Below are positions 33,936 through 46,532 of a DNA stretch of 64,000 nt, in pieces (position 1 is the first letter of the stretch; every line of letters starts with the position of its first letter). Origin of the DNA: Rhodamnia argentea. Its lineage: Eukaryota; Streptophyta; Magnoliopsida; Myrtales; Myrtaceae. The stretch lies in assembly GCF_020921035.1 (NCBI RefSeq), contig NC_063157.1, positions 8,282,001 through 8,346,000 on the forward strand, written 5' to 3'. Position numbers and translations under genes: made by a program. The notes under the pieces were generated by a model. That model ran no database searches. It saw only the letters and a list, made by a program, of their open reading frames with translations, and was not told the origin of the DNA.

Positions 33936-36841
33936 ATGGAATGCTCGGAGCTCAACAAGAGTTCGGGAGTTGGGAAAGCACCCAAGACAGAAAATGGGAA
34001 GACTCATGCTTATCGCAGTATGAATCTGCAGGAAAGATTCCAAGCAGATGGTAATTTGTCATATGCTGATTTCCATCATGAAATCACGGAGGCTGTAGAA
34101 GATGAACCAACTTATCCTCTGGAGGAGGATAATCAGAATGCCAGAATCAGAAGAAATTCATCCGACGATGATGAGCTGGTTAAGTACATGTCGAAATTGC
34201 CATCTTATCTTGAGAGAGGGAAAAATGTCCAGGAGAAAGCTTTTAGTGTTGGAGTTCTTGACTGGCGACGTCTTGAAAAATGGCAGCATAGCCACAAACA
34301 GACAGTGCCCAGAAATGGCAGGTATTCCACGTCTAGTAGCAGCACCTCCTCTTCATTCTCGGTGGAGGGATCATCCAGCCATTCCAGCAGAGGTCGTAGT
34401 TGCTCCCCTGCACACCAGAGAATGCCCCGCTCCACGCTTCAATCTCAGCTGCTATCGTCTCCCAAAGATATGGATGTGCAATTTGTGAGGCCCTCAAGAG
34501 AGAATCTCAGTAAATGTAAAGATCTGAAAGAAGTCCATGAGAATGACCACCGGCTGGCGCAGCATGAAGTCAATGGAACAGTTCAGATGCCTTTAGGGGA
34601 AAAAATGGAGGATAAAAAGGGCAGGTTTAACCCTGAGCCCATTCAGAAAGCTGAAACTCTGCCATGCTTCAGAAGCACTGAGGTGGGACCTCGTTCCACT
34701 GAGAAGGCAGAAGTTACAGAATGTGATTTCACAAAGAGGTTCGAGAAGACCGAAGAGTCGAACTCTGGTGTCCTTGAGCCAGAATTGACAGGAAGACTCG
34801 ATAGAGTGGTTCTCCTTGTGCCCAAAGATGTGCCAAATTGTGCTAATCTGGAAGTATCCAAGCTTGTGAAGTCGAGAACACACTCTGACAAGAAACTATC
34901 AGAGGTAAGTAGAAGAGGTATTCTGGAAAGATCCAGGGAAACTCGTCATGCAAGAATCCATTCGGACATGGAAAATTCTTGCACTCGCACCTTGCCTCTT
35001 GAATTTGACTGTAACAACCAATTAATGAAAAGGCCTAGCTCCATGGATGCAGGGAGTTCAAAGTTTCTGTCGGATGTGCCTCGTCAACCAGACCGATCAG
35101 CTGGAGTTTCTTGTACATCTAGAGTAGGAAATTCAGACAGGAAAATTCCAAGTGTCTTGCCAATGGTTTCAGATGCAGTGAGGGGATCTGAACCAAAAGC
35201 AGGCAATGTAACAACTGAGAAGTTAAGAAGCACTTCGCCTTTTCGTCGATTGAGCATTGGTATGGGCAAAATAGTGAAAAATTCCAGGTCAAAAGAGGAT
35301 TTGACCTCAAGGAAATTGGATGCCAAGCATGCTTCTGCGAAATTCGTACCTGAAAATGCTGAATCCTCTGCTTGCCCAGACAATCCATGCTCTGACAAGT
35401 CTAATTCTGTTGGAAGATCCAGGTCAAGCCCTTTGAGAAGGTTGCTGGACCCATTACTCAAGCCGAAGTCGTCAATTATCCATCACTGCAATGATCCATT
35501 GCAGGAACATTCAGTTTCTAAGGATAAATTGTGCACATCATCAAATAGTCAATCAGATTCTCTGACTGGACAGCCAGCAAAGCTGAAGTTGGATTTGTCT
35601 AGTTGCAAAACAATCAATGTCCATAACTCCCATTTAAACAAGAGGCAAGGATCATCGTCAGTGCAAGCTCTTCTTCGGGTTGCGTATAAAAATGGCCTTC
35701 CTTTGATCTCATTTGCTGTTGACAATGACAGTGACGTTCTTGCAGCCACGATGAAGGAATGCAGTTCCCCGCAAACGGATAAATCCAGCTGGATGTATAC
35801 ATTTTTCACAATTCGAGAAGCCAGAAAAAAGAGCGGAAGTTGGATTAGTCAAGGAAATAGGGGCAAAGGTCAGGGTTACATCCCTCATGTCATTGCTCAG
35901 ATGAAGGTTTCTGAATTCTGCTTCTCAAAGTCGAAATCAGGCATTTCTACAGGTCAACATGGCTCTCTGGAGTATCTATTGCTTGCTGTGGACTCCAGAC
36001 AGCAGGATCAACAAACAACAGATTTCCAACCAAAGGATGAGCTTGCAGCTATTGTTGCGCAGATCCCATTGCCTAAGGAAAGAAGTTCATCCCAATATGG
36101 GCCTGAAAATAATACCCACGATGGCTTATCAGAGCTCGAGTCAATTGGTTCCTTCAAGAATCGGCTATGTAATTGTTCTAATGGAGAAAATCCTGAAGAT
36201 CGGAATCCCCTCATGAATGAAGTGCCTATCAGCGCAACGGTGATACTTCCAAGCGGCGTCCATAGTCTACCAAGTAAAGGAGGACCTTCATCGCTCATCG
36301 AAAGGTGGAAATCAGGTGGCTCTTGTGATTGTGGGGGTTGGGATATGGGCTGTGAACTTAAGATATTGGGCACTCATGGTCATTTCTGCAAGAACTCGAG
36401 TTCATCGAACTCGTCTGACCAATTTGCCCTCTTCTCTCAGTCTCAGGTACTCTCTTTGTTTAGCCGGCCCTCAGCTAATTTTTCGTCTGTCTTGCACGTA
36501 AACTCAATTATTGAATTGCTTTTGTGATCAATCCTTATTTGCAGGTGGATACACAGGAAAACCAGCCTGTCTTTGTTTTGGCTCCGTTCAAGGATAACAT
36601 ATTGTCGGTCGAGTTTAGTCCATCTCTCTCGGTGTTGCAAGCTTTCTCCATATGCATTGCGGTCTTGGACGGTAGAAAACTGATCGAGCACTCCAAAATG
36701 GGTAATGCAGCCGAAGAAAAGCTGCTTGGCAGAACTGCGTCGACCTGCGAGGGTGGCGCGCCGACTCCTAATCATGTCGTACAGGACGCTTCAGCAAAGT
36801 ATGTCGCTTATCCTCCTCTTTCTCCCGTCGGGAGAGTTTAG
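33936..36841 (+). CDS. DUF3527 plant protein, 935 residues
   Basis: Two coding exons, 33936-36446 and 36545-36841, joined at a GT-AG intron in phase 0 (...FSQSQ then VDTQENQ...). The first exon alone would read a few codons into the intron and stop, so the spliced model is preferred. The first half is hydrophilic and Ser-rich (SSSSTSSSFSVEGSSSHSSR near residues 133-152) and probably disordered. The conserved DUF3527 region starts near residue 575 (LLRVAYKNGLPLISFAVDND). It includes a Trp/Cys-rich block GGSCDCGGWDMGCELKILG near residue 790-810 and ends with LAPFKDNILSVEFSPSLSVL in exon 2. The family is plant-specific and its biochemical role is not known to me. No signal peptide or membrane segment is seen, so it is probably cytosolic or nuclear. 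The long first exon and short last exon are usual for the family. Confidence 0.88.
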
Positions 36842-37503
36842 CGCTATCTTCGCAGGTTATGTTGTGGCTACAAAATATACGGAGTATAATCCGCCTTCTA
36901 AGCCGGGTCGGTCCTTTCTATAGGCAATCCTTAAGCAAGATTAAATCTGGATGTGTTTTTTTTGGGGGTAATAACGGGGACCTTCTTCCGAGAGTTTCGT
37001 CCCTCTCCTTGTTCTGGCAATAGTATCGATGTGGTCGTTAGTCATGGAACTGTTCCTATTTTTTCTTCACTCCATGATGTAAGTGTGCATATTTCCTAGT
37101 GAATCTCTTTCGCTACATCGGCATACTTCGGAGGCACCCCGACGGCAGGTGTTGTCGGATCTCACATGGATTATATGATATGTTCGACGGGTAATCCTCG
37201 TATGTGAAGGATGTGGTAATCTAAAGTTAGCTAACTTTGTTGAAGACATTTAAAAAGTTTTTGGGATAAACGTATTGAAAGTCTTAAAATTTATCACGAA
37301 ATTGCAATATACCCTAAAATTTTCAAAAGTGCAATTAAGTCCTAAACTTGTTAAGTAGGCATAATCAAATCACTCTTTTGATTCCATTTTTTTTGAAAAT
37401 TTTAGAAGTTAATTGCGTTTCGTGATAAAATTTAAGGCTTTTATATAAGTTTTAGGACTTTTAGCTTATATATTCCAATTTTTTTTTTTATCCTCCCGAT
37501 TAA
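36842..37503. other. 3' flank of the DUF3527 gene, with MITE
   Basis: 3' UTR followed by non-coding DNA. About 37262-37450 is a small foldback element of the GTGCAATTAAGTCC family also present at 30895-31205. Confidence 0.45.
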
Positions 37504-37785
37504 GGGTGAGCATCCCTCCCGATTAATGATCAACATCGATTTATGGATCCTCTTGATTAATGGTGAGCATCGATCATGATATACTCTGAAATCGGATCGG
37601 ATCAGATCGATTTCTAGATCCTCCTTATTAATGGTAAGCATCGATCATGGTAGACTTTGAAATCGGATCAGATCGGGATGGATAATGTCTCACCGGTTGA
37701 ATACGTTTCCGGTTTCAAGACTAATGATCGATTTCGACGGGTTAGGTCACAAATCCGGACCCTATCCACCAGGAGTTGCTCACCC
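37504..37785. repeat. MITE with perfect GGGTGAGCA terminal repeats
   Basis: Starts GGGTGAGCA at 37504 and ends TGCTCACCC at 37777-37785, a perfect 9-bp inverted repeat. Inside, the phrase GAAATCGGATCRGATCRG with GGTRAGCATCGATCATG occurs twice in tandem. It shares its terminus with the longer element at 13891-14512, so both may have been moved by the same transposase. Confidence 0.55.
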
Positions 37786-38115
37786 CCACCGTTCTTTATC
37801 ATCCAAAAAAGTCAACGGATCTCAAGCTCCGTTCACATTTCGGATACATTAAGGCTGGATTAGCACATATTAAATTAATATATACGGTGCAAAACTCTGG
37901 CGGTCCCACCTGTGGTTGTGGTTGCCCACCAAATATATATATATAAACCCCAAAACTGCCGAGCGATGTCTGTTCTATCCCCCGCGGGGGCCCCACTTGA
38001 GACTTTCGAGGAGGCGATGATTCCCACGGAGACGCGCGAAACGGATGGCGCCGAATCGTGCGGCTGACAATCGGCGATGTCAGTGCTAATCAGGGTCGCG
38101 AAGCATCGGATAAGC

Positions 38116-38150
<35 letters not shown>

Positions 38151-38560
38151 TCGCCGTCGTTATCAGAAGTCAAGCCCCCATCGTGAAAATGATCATAACT
38201 ACTCCCCCTCTCTCTCTCTTTCTCTCTCGTTGTCGCGTCATCTTCGTCCGGCGACATGTTCAGCTCTTTTCAAAAGGAGCTTTTCGCGCAACCGAAAGGG
38301 GAAAAATAAAAAATAAAAAATAAAAAATTGGAATATATCGCTCTCTGGATTCTCCTTTCGGTCAAACCCACCTACTTCCACTCGACCGGCGTTGCTTCGG
38401 TAGCACTCCGGGTTTGATCGGAACTGAAGAGTCGGTGGGTTCCGGTTCGATCCTCCGTCGCGATCCGCCGTTATGATATTTCGGCGGTTCTAGTCCGATC
38501 TTCCCGGGCGGCTTAGGTTTTGCGATGATCGATGTCGAGCTCTAGCCTGGCCATCGAGAA
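37786..38560 (+). other. upstream region and 5' leader of IPC synthase
   Basis: No coding region. A CT run (about 38116-38139) followed by CG repeats and a second CT run (38208-38229) look like a 5' leader. Several ATGs occur before the chosen start at 38561. I ignored them because the exon beginning at 38561 matches the family N-terminus. Confidence 0.4.
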
Positions 38561-41500
38561 ATGCCGCTCTATGTTCGCCGCGAGGCTTCTAAGGTATCTG
38601 TCTGGATTCTCGATATCGATTTCTGTAAGGTACGCTTTCCCTTGGGTCTGCTATGTGGTTTTTAAGTGCCGTTGTTTCCGGCGTGAAGTTATGGAGGAAG
38701 ATTTGCGCGGAGGTGTCGATAGAGATTCCCTTACTTGCCGAGAGCTGGAAGTATCTTCTTGGTGGACTTGTTTTCCAGGTTTTGCCTCCTGTCCTTGTCC
38801 TCCGCAAGTCGTGGTTATATGTGTCTTGTTCGAGAATCAACCTCGACTTGAATGCGGCAAACTAGTAAATGAGGTTTGAGTAAATGCTGGGTTGAGGTTT
38901 TTGCTTTTGCTCCTCCCTTTGATCGTTCGCTTGCTGTTTTGCGAGTGTTTTGTGCTGCTGTGCCTATTTATCAAATTGAAAAGCTTGATAGCTCGAGAGG
39001 TCTGTGTTTACAGGTTCAAACAGTTATTTTGGTTTCCTTAGGCGATCAGTAAAATGAAAAGTTTTTGGTAATTCATTGTGATTCACCCGAGTGGATATAT
39101 TAATATGAGCCAAATTTGTTGGTTTGTGTCTGAGGTATGAGTCACTGGCATCTGCTGTCGATATTCCTGTTCTCCAGTCCATTGTATTTTGGTGGTAATC
39201 GGTTCTGGTATGTTTGGCAAGTGATGGACTAAAATAGCTGCTTTGGTACTATATCTAAATCCTCTGCTGTTCTCATGGGAATTTATGTTTCTTTGATTGT
39301 ATGAAAGTTCTTTTCTGCATGGAATAAGTGAGTGTTTAAGTGACCGTATGCACTTCTATCTTTCTATTAAAAAAATGCTTTGTGAGAATCGCATATATGA
39401 TGCCGGATTCTTGCGCCATAATTAACAGTACATTCATGGGTTGGCTGCCAGAGGAGTTCACTACTTGCATCGTCCAGGCCCAATACTTCAGGACATTGGT
39501 TTTCTTTTTATTCCTGTAAGCATACTTCTTCTATTCAGACCTAGACTGCAATCTTAGGAAAAAGTTGATTTGTTCTGATTGTTTCTCACGTCATGACATT
39601 GTAGGAACTTGGTCGAGATAAAGGTTATATCAGTGAGGCTCTGTTTACCTGCATCTTCTGTTCATTTGCTCTGGTAAGATTTTAAAGTTTTTTGAGCTGT
39701 GAGGGATCATATCTCCTGATTGCAGTTCTATCATTGCCTATCATCTAGAAGTAAGAAATAAGTGGCACCTCTTTTTCGGTGATCAGACAACTATTGTACT
39801 CCTACTTTAGATATGTTTTCACAAGTCCATACTATGACTTGACATGGTAATCCTGTTGTAGCTGGCATCTGCACGGCTTTTAAATTAACCCAAGAAGTTA
39901 TTGTGCATCTGGGCTTTTACAAACCTAGACAGATGTTCTTTTTTCCTCCAAGCAAATGTAGATCTGTGCAAAGTAATCAACGAGCTCCTGAGAATTCTTT
40001 TGGAATTTTTTTCATTGGTTGATGAATAATTTTGAAAATGCAACTTAAGGGCTTTTTTTGTATCTACCTTCACTTATGACATGGATGATTTGTTTTAACA
40101 TCACTAGCTTTTTCTGGTGCTATTTCTACATTTATTGCAGAATCTCTTTCCCGTAACTTAAGTAAGATAATGTCCCAAAGGCTGGTGGTTGTATGTGTAT
40201 AAGGAGATAAGTGGCATCATTATAGGTAAATTCAGTGGGGTGTAGTAACAGGTGAAAGAAGAGTTCACTCTGCAGTCACGCATTTCAGCATAATTCCATG
40301 AGCTGTAGTAATAGGCGAAAGAAGAGTTCACTCTGCGGTCACGCATGGCAGCATAATTTCTCTTCCCTTGTCTACGGCTTTGATTTTTTGTCATAAAAAC
40401 CTCATATATTTCGCTTACTCAACTATCATGGTTGTACACCGTGATTTGTTTGTTAACATAATTATAAAACTCCACTACAGTAGTTACTGTTATCTGTTAT
40501 GTGACATGATTATACTCATCTGCTGTCGTTGTAAATTCTTTTCCAAGCTTTAAGTGCGACTACTTATTTAATTTCTATTCCATGTTAATAGTCTATTTTT
40601 TCTTTAGCAAATCCTTCCCTCTGGTTTTTTACAAACGGAAACCTTTTTCTATTGCAGTGGACTTTTCACCCTTTCATATGCCAGAACAAAAAAATTTATA
40701 CAGTCCTGATGTGGTGCAGGGTTCTTGCTTATTTAGTTGTAAGTGTAATCTATGTTTCTGAAACCTTTGTAGCTTCATGTTGTTTTATTATATCTGCGAG
40801 TTTGTGAATGAATCCTCAGGCTTCAGTATTTCTAATGCTACTTTCGATACTGATTACTGTGGAGAGCAGTCACTTGGTGGAAAATTGCTGTAGAGAAATT
40901 TAACATGCTGAATCTTGCTATACCAATTTTCAGGAAACCTTTCCATACATGGCCGGCTACTTTTTTCCAGCATAAGAAAGGATAACGAAAAAAATTGACC
41001 GCTTAATGAATGGGGATATCTTCTGGCCAAAAAAAAAAAAAAAAGATATGGCAATATCTGATCTGAAGTTGCACGACTGCAATTCAATTTATCTTTTCTT
41101 GTGTTGATAAATTGATTCACCAAGTTCAGTCTACCTTCCCTTCATTTCTACTCATATTGGACATGTGCGCCTCATTTTTGGGGACTTGCTTCTGCTTGGT
41201 TGAGTGATGATGTCTGTCAAGTTGGTTAGCAATATGGTTTGGAAAAGCATTAGCTGCTTCTTTCATCTTCCAAAGTACAATTTAAGTGCGTTGGACATGA
41301 AGAGTGGTCTTTCTAGTGAAGTTACTCTATAGGTAGGTTCTACTCATTAGTTGTATGTTTTGTCATCATTCGCATTCTAATGGTTCTCTTGGGATGCTAT
41401 AAAATGGCATCCGGTGAAAATTGGATAGTTCAGACTTTAGTGTGTCCCACGCTTCCTCTTTGATGGTTCATGCCAATATTTAGCCATCCTGATTATGATC

Positions 41501-42850
41501 CCCATGAATGGCATATTGGCAAGTGCCCCATCGCCATGGAAGTGTGTAAACCCACTTACCCCGTGGTATTGACCTGTGAGTCAAATGAGCCGATTAGTTG
41601 CCTCATATGCTGTTGTTTATGCATGTTCGGTCCCTGCTCCATGCATACATTTTTTGACTTGTTTGATTTAAGAATGATACAGTATCCTCCTGTATCTGCT
41701 TAACAATTTCTTTAGGTCTACCTTGATTTTCTAGGCTTCTCAAGTTCTCCGGATTGTTACATTCTATTCAACTCAGTTACCTGGTCCAAACTATCATTGC
41801 CGTGAGGTAGGATACAGTTATATTATGATCTTTCTGTTTCATACTTGGAATTGTTACTTTTGGTTCTTGGTGATTCTTGTCCTCATGATTGCAATAAAAT
41901 GGATTGGTTTCTTCAGGGTTCGGAACTTGCCACGTTACCACCTCCAAGAAGTGTGCTTGAAGTGGTCTTTATAAACTGTGAGTGTAAAAATGTGTTGAAA
42001 CAATCACATTGAATTATATGCATTGATGCTCATGTGGTTCTTTTTTTGCCTGCAGTTCCACGAGGGATTCTATATGGCTGTGGTGACTTGATTTTTTCAT
42101 CACACATGATCTTTACATTAGTTTTTGTCAACACATATCAGAAGCATGGCACAAAGAGGTAGTCCGTTTTGTAATGCATGTGATCTCTCAAGTACGTTAG
42201 TCTTTTTTAGCCCCTTATTTTTTTAGTTGGACAAACATAAGTCATCAGGCTTAACAGTGGCGTTATTTTCATGACTGCTCCTTTCTTTGTTGGCAATGTG
42301 CTTATGTTTGCTTGCAGGTTTATCAAGCAGTTTGCTTGGTTACTTGCGGTGGTTCAGAGCCTGCTCATTATAGCGTCTCGGAAGCATTATACAGTGGACA
42401 TCGTTGTTGCATGGTAACAACAATTCAGTTGGGACCTTTGGTTTTTTTGTGGAAACTAACCGACTTATGGACTAAGGGTTGTCTATTTTGCCATGCAGGT
42501 ATACCGTAAATCTGCTTGTGTTTTGTCTCGACAGGAAATTGCCAGGTAGGTTGTGGTTTATACATGCATTTTCACTGTAAGTGTGGATATATTACTGAAA
42601 GGTTATACATGGAGGCGATGAATATGAATCGCATGCTAGTCTTTATGAAAATTGCTTAAGATACGTGGCTACCTTTGTATGGAATGCTCTAGTAATACGT
42701 TGTGGTTTCTTTATCGCAGAAATGCCTGATAGATCAATGGCAGCTACATATTCTCCAACCCTACCATTGAGTACCAAAGACAAGGAAAGCAAGAGCAGAG
42801 GAGAGCAATACAATCTTTTAAACGGGGTTATTGTCAGCTCAGCAGACTGA
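38561..42850 (+). CDS. IPCS: inositolphosphorylceramide synthase (phosphatidylinositol:ceramide inositolphosphotransferase)
   Basis: Transfers the inositol-phosphate head group from phosphatidylinositol to ceramide in Golgi/trans-Golgi membranes, releasing diacylglycerol. This is the first step toward GIPC sphingolipids and lowers free ceramide. Ten coding exons: 38561-38593, 38689-38778, 39429-39515, 39605-39673, 40658-40738, 41735-41806, 41917-41977, 42056-42158, 42318-42413, 42499-42545, and 42720-42850 as the final segment (11 pieces if the 33-base first exon is counted). They sum to 289 residues with every junction in frame. The tiny first exon ([11 protein letters not shown]) is supported by its fit to the plant family N-terminus and by LWRKICAE continuing at once. 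Family landmarks are [36 protein letters not shown] and [14 protein letters not shown]; the last two hold the His, His and Asp of the lipid-phosphotransferase triad. Several membrane helices are evident. The hydrophilic C-tail is shorter than in Arabidopsis relatives. Confidence 0.92.
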
Positions 42851-44793
42851 GGACGGATGCCCATAAATATCGCCACATTCTCAGCTTCCTTTGCTTTGGA
42901 AGATGAGATTTTTCTGATGCTTGTAGAGGTGTAATATACCTTATACTTCTGGTATTCAAGATGGGAAAGCCTGAAAGATAGTATATCAATAATAACACGA
43001 GCTGAAGATAGCTGTGTTGCTGATCCACGTTATTTCCCTTAAGTGTAACCGTGAAAACCGTGCAGCATTGGCTCAACGTAAATCAGTTATTGGTGGTGGG
43101 AAATTCATTTGGAGTGGTTCTCTAAAGGCGTAGAACCAGTCTTTCCCTGTGAACTTGCGGTGGTTCTTGATGGTGGATCTAGCACCGTCCTTCAATAATG
43201 TGATATGATGGCTCTGTCTATTTTCCCTTTAGCAAGTATTCTGTACAATGATCATAACACTTGGTATAGTTTGTTAATGTTATGACATTAACCCCACACG
43301 AAATAGTAGCCAAACAATACTATCATGGAGTGATGGCTTCACATTGCAAGTCTCTTCTCCAGTCTTCAACTATCGAGGGTCTTGTGATCTGCATTTTCGT
43401 GTTAAATTTGAGTTACGTATTTGTATCATCGCAAAATGGTATTATATTCTCTCAACGTGCTAAAAACTGAATCTGTGCTGCTTCATGTCATTTCCAAGTT
43501 GATCGAGTAATACATTCATAGACCTGTCAGATCGCGTCAAATATAGATAATCCTACATCGCAGATATTGGCTATGCCACACCTAGCATGACACAAAAATT
43601 CCTTCGAAAGGCAAATAAATTCAGGGATCCTCAATTCCATCCATCAATTCCTCTTGTTACTTTTACGATTGAGGAAGAAAAGCACAGTTATTTACTACGG
43701 GTCCAAATTGTTCAACTCTGTTGAATTTCATAAACAGTTTTCCCCGGTTTCGTGACGGTTTTCACTTTATGGTAATTCTGCCAATTTCGCCGGGGCACTC
43801 ATTGAACCAGCAGGATTAGTTTCTCATTTGGAATCATCGTACGCAGTTCCACTTGCAGTCAATGAGGGCAATCACTGCGGTGCTGACTGCTGAGTGAAAT
43901 ATTGTATCATGTCAAATCAGGCATTTCGCACGATTAGGTTCGCTGACAGCATCGTTTTCTTCTTCAGACTGTTAAGACTCAGGCCTTCGGCACGATTGCT
44001 ATTCCTATTTAAACCCCACCAAAAAAAGTTCACAATTCGTCCCAGCACTCTCTGACAAAGTAGGCAAGTTCGTCTTTTCGTCAAAACAGCATCCATGTTC
44101 AGCGCGATCCACCATCCAGATATTGGTAGGGGCGCTGAGGTTCACGCTGGAGCTAGACCCTGAATACTGTTATATAAGAAGATTGAATAAGGTCTGTTCT
44201 ACTTGAGTGGATGCTAAAAGGACAGGATAGCATGTCGGATTTCTCACTTTTTGGCAGACAAGTATGGTGCTTTAGCTCATAAGGTGTGAACAAATATGAG
44301 CAATCATCTACAACTTCCACATTGTTCTCTACCTGGCACACTCTCGTTAAGAACCACAAAGTGTTGTCGCTTAGTAATCCCCTTCTTCAAACAAGGAAAC
44401 TTCGAGGAAGATGAGTTAAGGTTTTGAATCTTAGGACTTCACGACAGGGATAACTAAGAAGTTATTCCATTGCAAATCAATATGCCGTATGTTTACAGTG
44501 GCCATGGAAACCCCGACCCACATTTGCGTTGGCCATAACTCTCCTTCGTAGACAGTCAAATTAGTATCTAGAAACCACAATAAGCGGAAGTCAGATACAT
44601 GGTGGCATGTTTTCATCTGCATATATTAACACCCACATACTTCTCCAATTCTAGGTATGGAATGAAAGTTCTCAGCAGGAATACAGCTGCTAATCTAGAT
44701 TACCATCACCAAGAACTCGTCAAAAACACTAAAGTTCGAAGCCCAAAGACTCCTCAAAAAGCTTCATTTCGGAGAAATCTAAACAAACAAATA
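42851..44793. other. convergent spacer between IPC synthase and S34
   Basis: Two genes end toward each other here. The IPC synthase 3' UTR probably occupies the first 500-600 bases. I see no further gene, RNA gene or repeat that I can support. Confidence 0.45.
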
Positions 44794-46532
44794 TCAAGCT
44801 GCCTGAGCTTCAGTTTGTGGAGTTTCTGTTGGCTTTGTCAAGCTTGGTAGGCTACTAGATGTGCTTCCTAGATTAGGAATATACTTCCAACAGCGCTTGT
44901 GAACACCACCTATTTTCTTCGGAGCATCGGCAGCTGGCAACCCTGAGCGAAGCAGTTAAGTAAACCCCAAACATCAGATCAAGGAAATAGAGTTTCAAGA
45001 GAGCGAGGAATCACAAGACAAGCTTTTAGCATTTACCATTGCCTCGACAACTATACTAAATGAGAGAGGCTCTCACAAGTTTTCAGTACATAGAGATTGC
45101 ACACGAAAAGTTTCCAAGGAGAGCTAAAGCTTGTCGGGTATTTTGGCTTGACATTGTTTTACACACAAAAAAAAGGCGAGATATCTGAGTTCAACTTGGA
45201 GATGGAAGGGATCAATCAACCAGCCACAACAGCTAAAAAGCAAGCTCTATTCAAGGAGCAACCCCCAACATTCTTTTCTCTCCCAGAAAAAGAAATAGAG
45301 GAAAAGAGAAATCCATATAGGTCAATTCAGGAAGTAAGAAAATGTAAGTTTACTCCAACTTTCTACATCTTCTGATTTCAATGGTGCGGTTCCCTCGTAC
45401 GCTCGATAATGTCAATAAGATTTTACAAGAAAGAACTCCACAATACAGCATGATCTTGCTGAACATCTTTTCAAGTGCCATTGGAAATTGCTTATGATTT
45501 GCATTAGTTTGTCACTTTGGAAGTCAATGAAGAAGCTCTCTTTGGACAAGGACTGGTCTTAGACAGGTTTTATCTTCAAAAACCACGCCGATGAAGGTAA
45601 TAGGAAATTCACAGGTTTTCCTATCAAAACATAGCAAAGCAGCTCCTGGGTGGAAATGTCAGACTTTGATGGGCATCATAGCGATTCTACCTAAGGTACC
45701 ACTGACACATATTTTCTTTGTTCGATAGAGCACATTACGTTCACGGCCTCATGATTTATGATAAATTCTGCAATTGATAGGCCATAGAAACTAATAGAAG
45801 CTGCAGAAAAATGTCACGTCTGCATATGCTTAAACCATCACAGAGTGAAAGACGAAAGCAAAACAAAGAAAATGTGCACAAAAGAGAGTTCGAGACCGCT
45901 CGAAATATGGAACTAACAGGCCTGCGCAGCACTGATTCCACATTGCATATTCTGCTCAAGTCAAATTTTCCTCCCCATATAGCTTCTAAAGTATTCAATC
46001 ATCATCCACTTAAGTATAAATCACAAATTGCAAGCATGTAATTCAGAACTGACCTTCTTTGTGAACGATGCCCCATGCCTTGCCATGCCTCCCATCCTGC
46101 CAAAACACATCACATAAACCCTAAACCCTCAGAACCAGGAACCGTAAAACACGACGTAATAAGGACGAATCAATCACCAACAACAGTAGTATACTTCAAA
46201 ATCTATCCCCTCCCCCCTCAAAAACCCCCCAGCAAATCGAAGAGCCCCACCTTGTAGAGATTGATTTTGGTGATCTGGTAAGAGACGCCGGTCCAGTGGG
46301 TCTTGGCCATGTGATACCCAATGCCCCAGTTGGGAAGGAACTGAGCCACCTCGAACAGGTTCTTCTTCTTCTTCCGCTTCGGCTTCTTCGCAGAAGAGGA
46401 GGAAGAAGAAGGGCTCGTCGGGGAAGACGACGGCGACGCGGCGGCGCTGAGGTTCCTGAGGAAACCGAACGATTGTCTCAGCAGACTCAGGGTTCGATGG
46501 GCCGCATTCTTGTTGGCGAGAGCGGTCGCCAT
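44794..46532 (-). CDS. mitochondrial ribosomal protein S34 homologue
   Basis: Three coding exons on the minus strand: 46532-46251, 46096-46054 and 44942-44794. They give 157 residues with all junctions in frame (phase 0, then phase 1). The N-terminal part (MATALANKNAAHRTLSLLRQ...) is rich in Ala, Arg and Ser and lacks acidic residues early on, as expected for a mitochondrial targeting peptide. It leads into Ser/Pro and Lys-rich stretches. The conserved core is NLFEVAQFLPNWGIGYHMAK, then THWTGVSYQITKINLYK, then DGRHGKAWGIVHKEG on the 43-base middle exon, then KKIGGVHKRCWKYIPNL. This matches the S34 family, a structural protein of the mitochondrial small ribosomal subunit. The frame is open 20 codons upstream of the chosen Met. 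I prefer the inner Met because the upstream residues (MPSAFPTFDTRANRRRKKEE) do not look like a presequence and are acidic at the end. Confidence 0.85.

Noticed and set aside
38100-38160. CT/CG repeat considered as a possible regulatory or Z-DNA element
   Set aside because: CT-rich leaders are common in plant genes, and nothing beyond simple sequence supports a special function.
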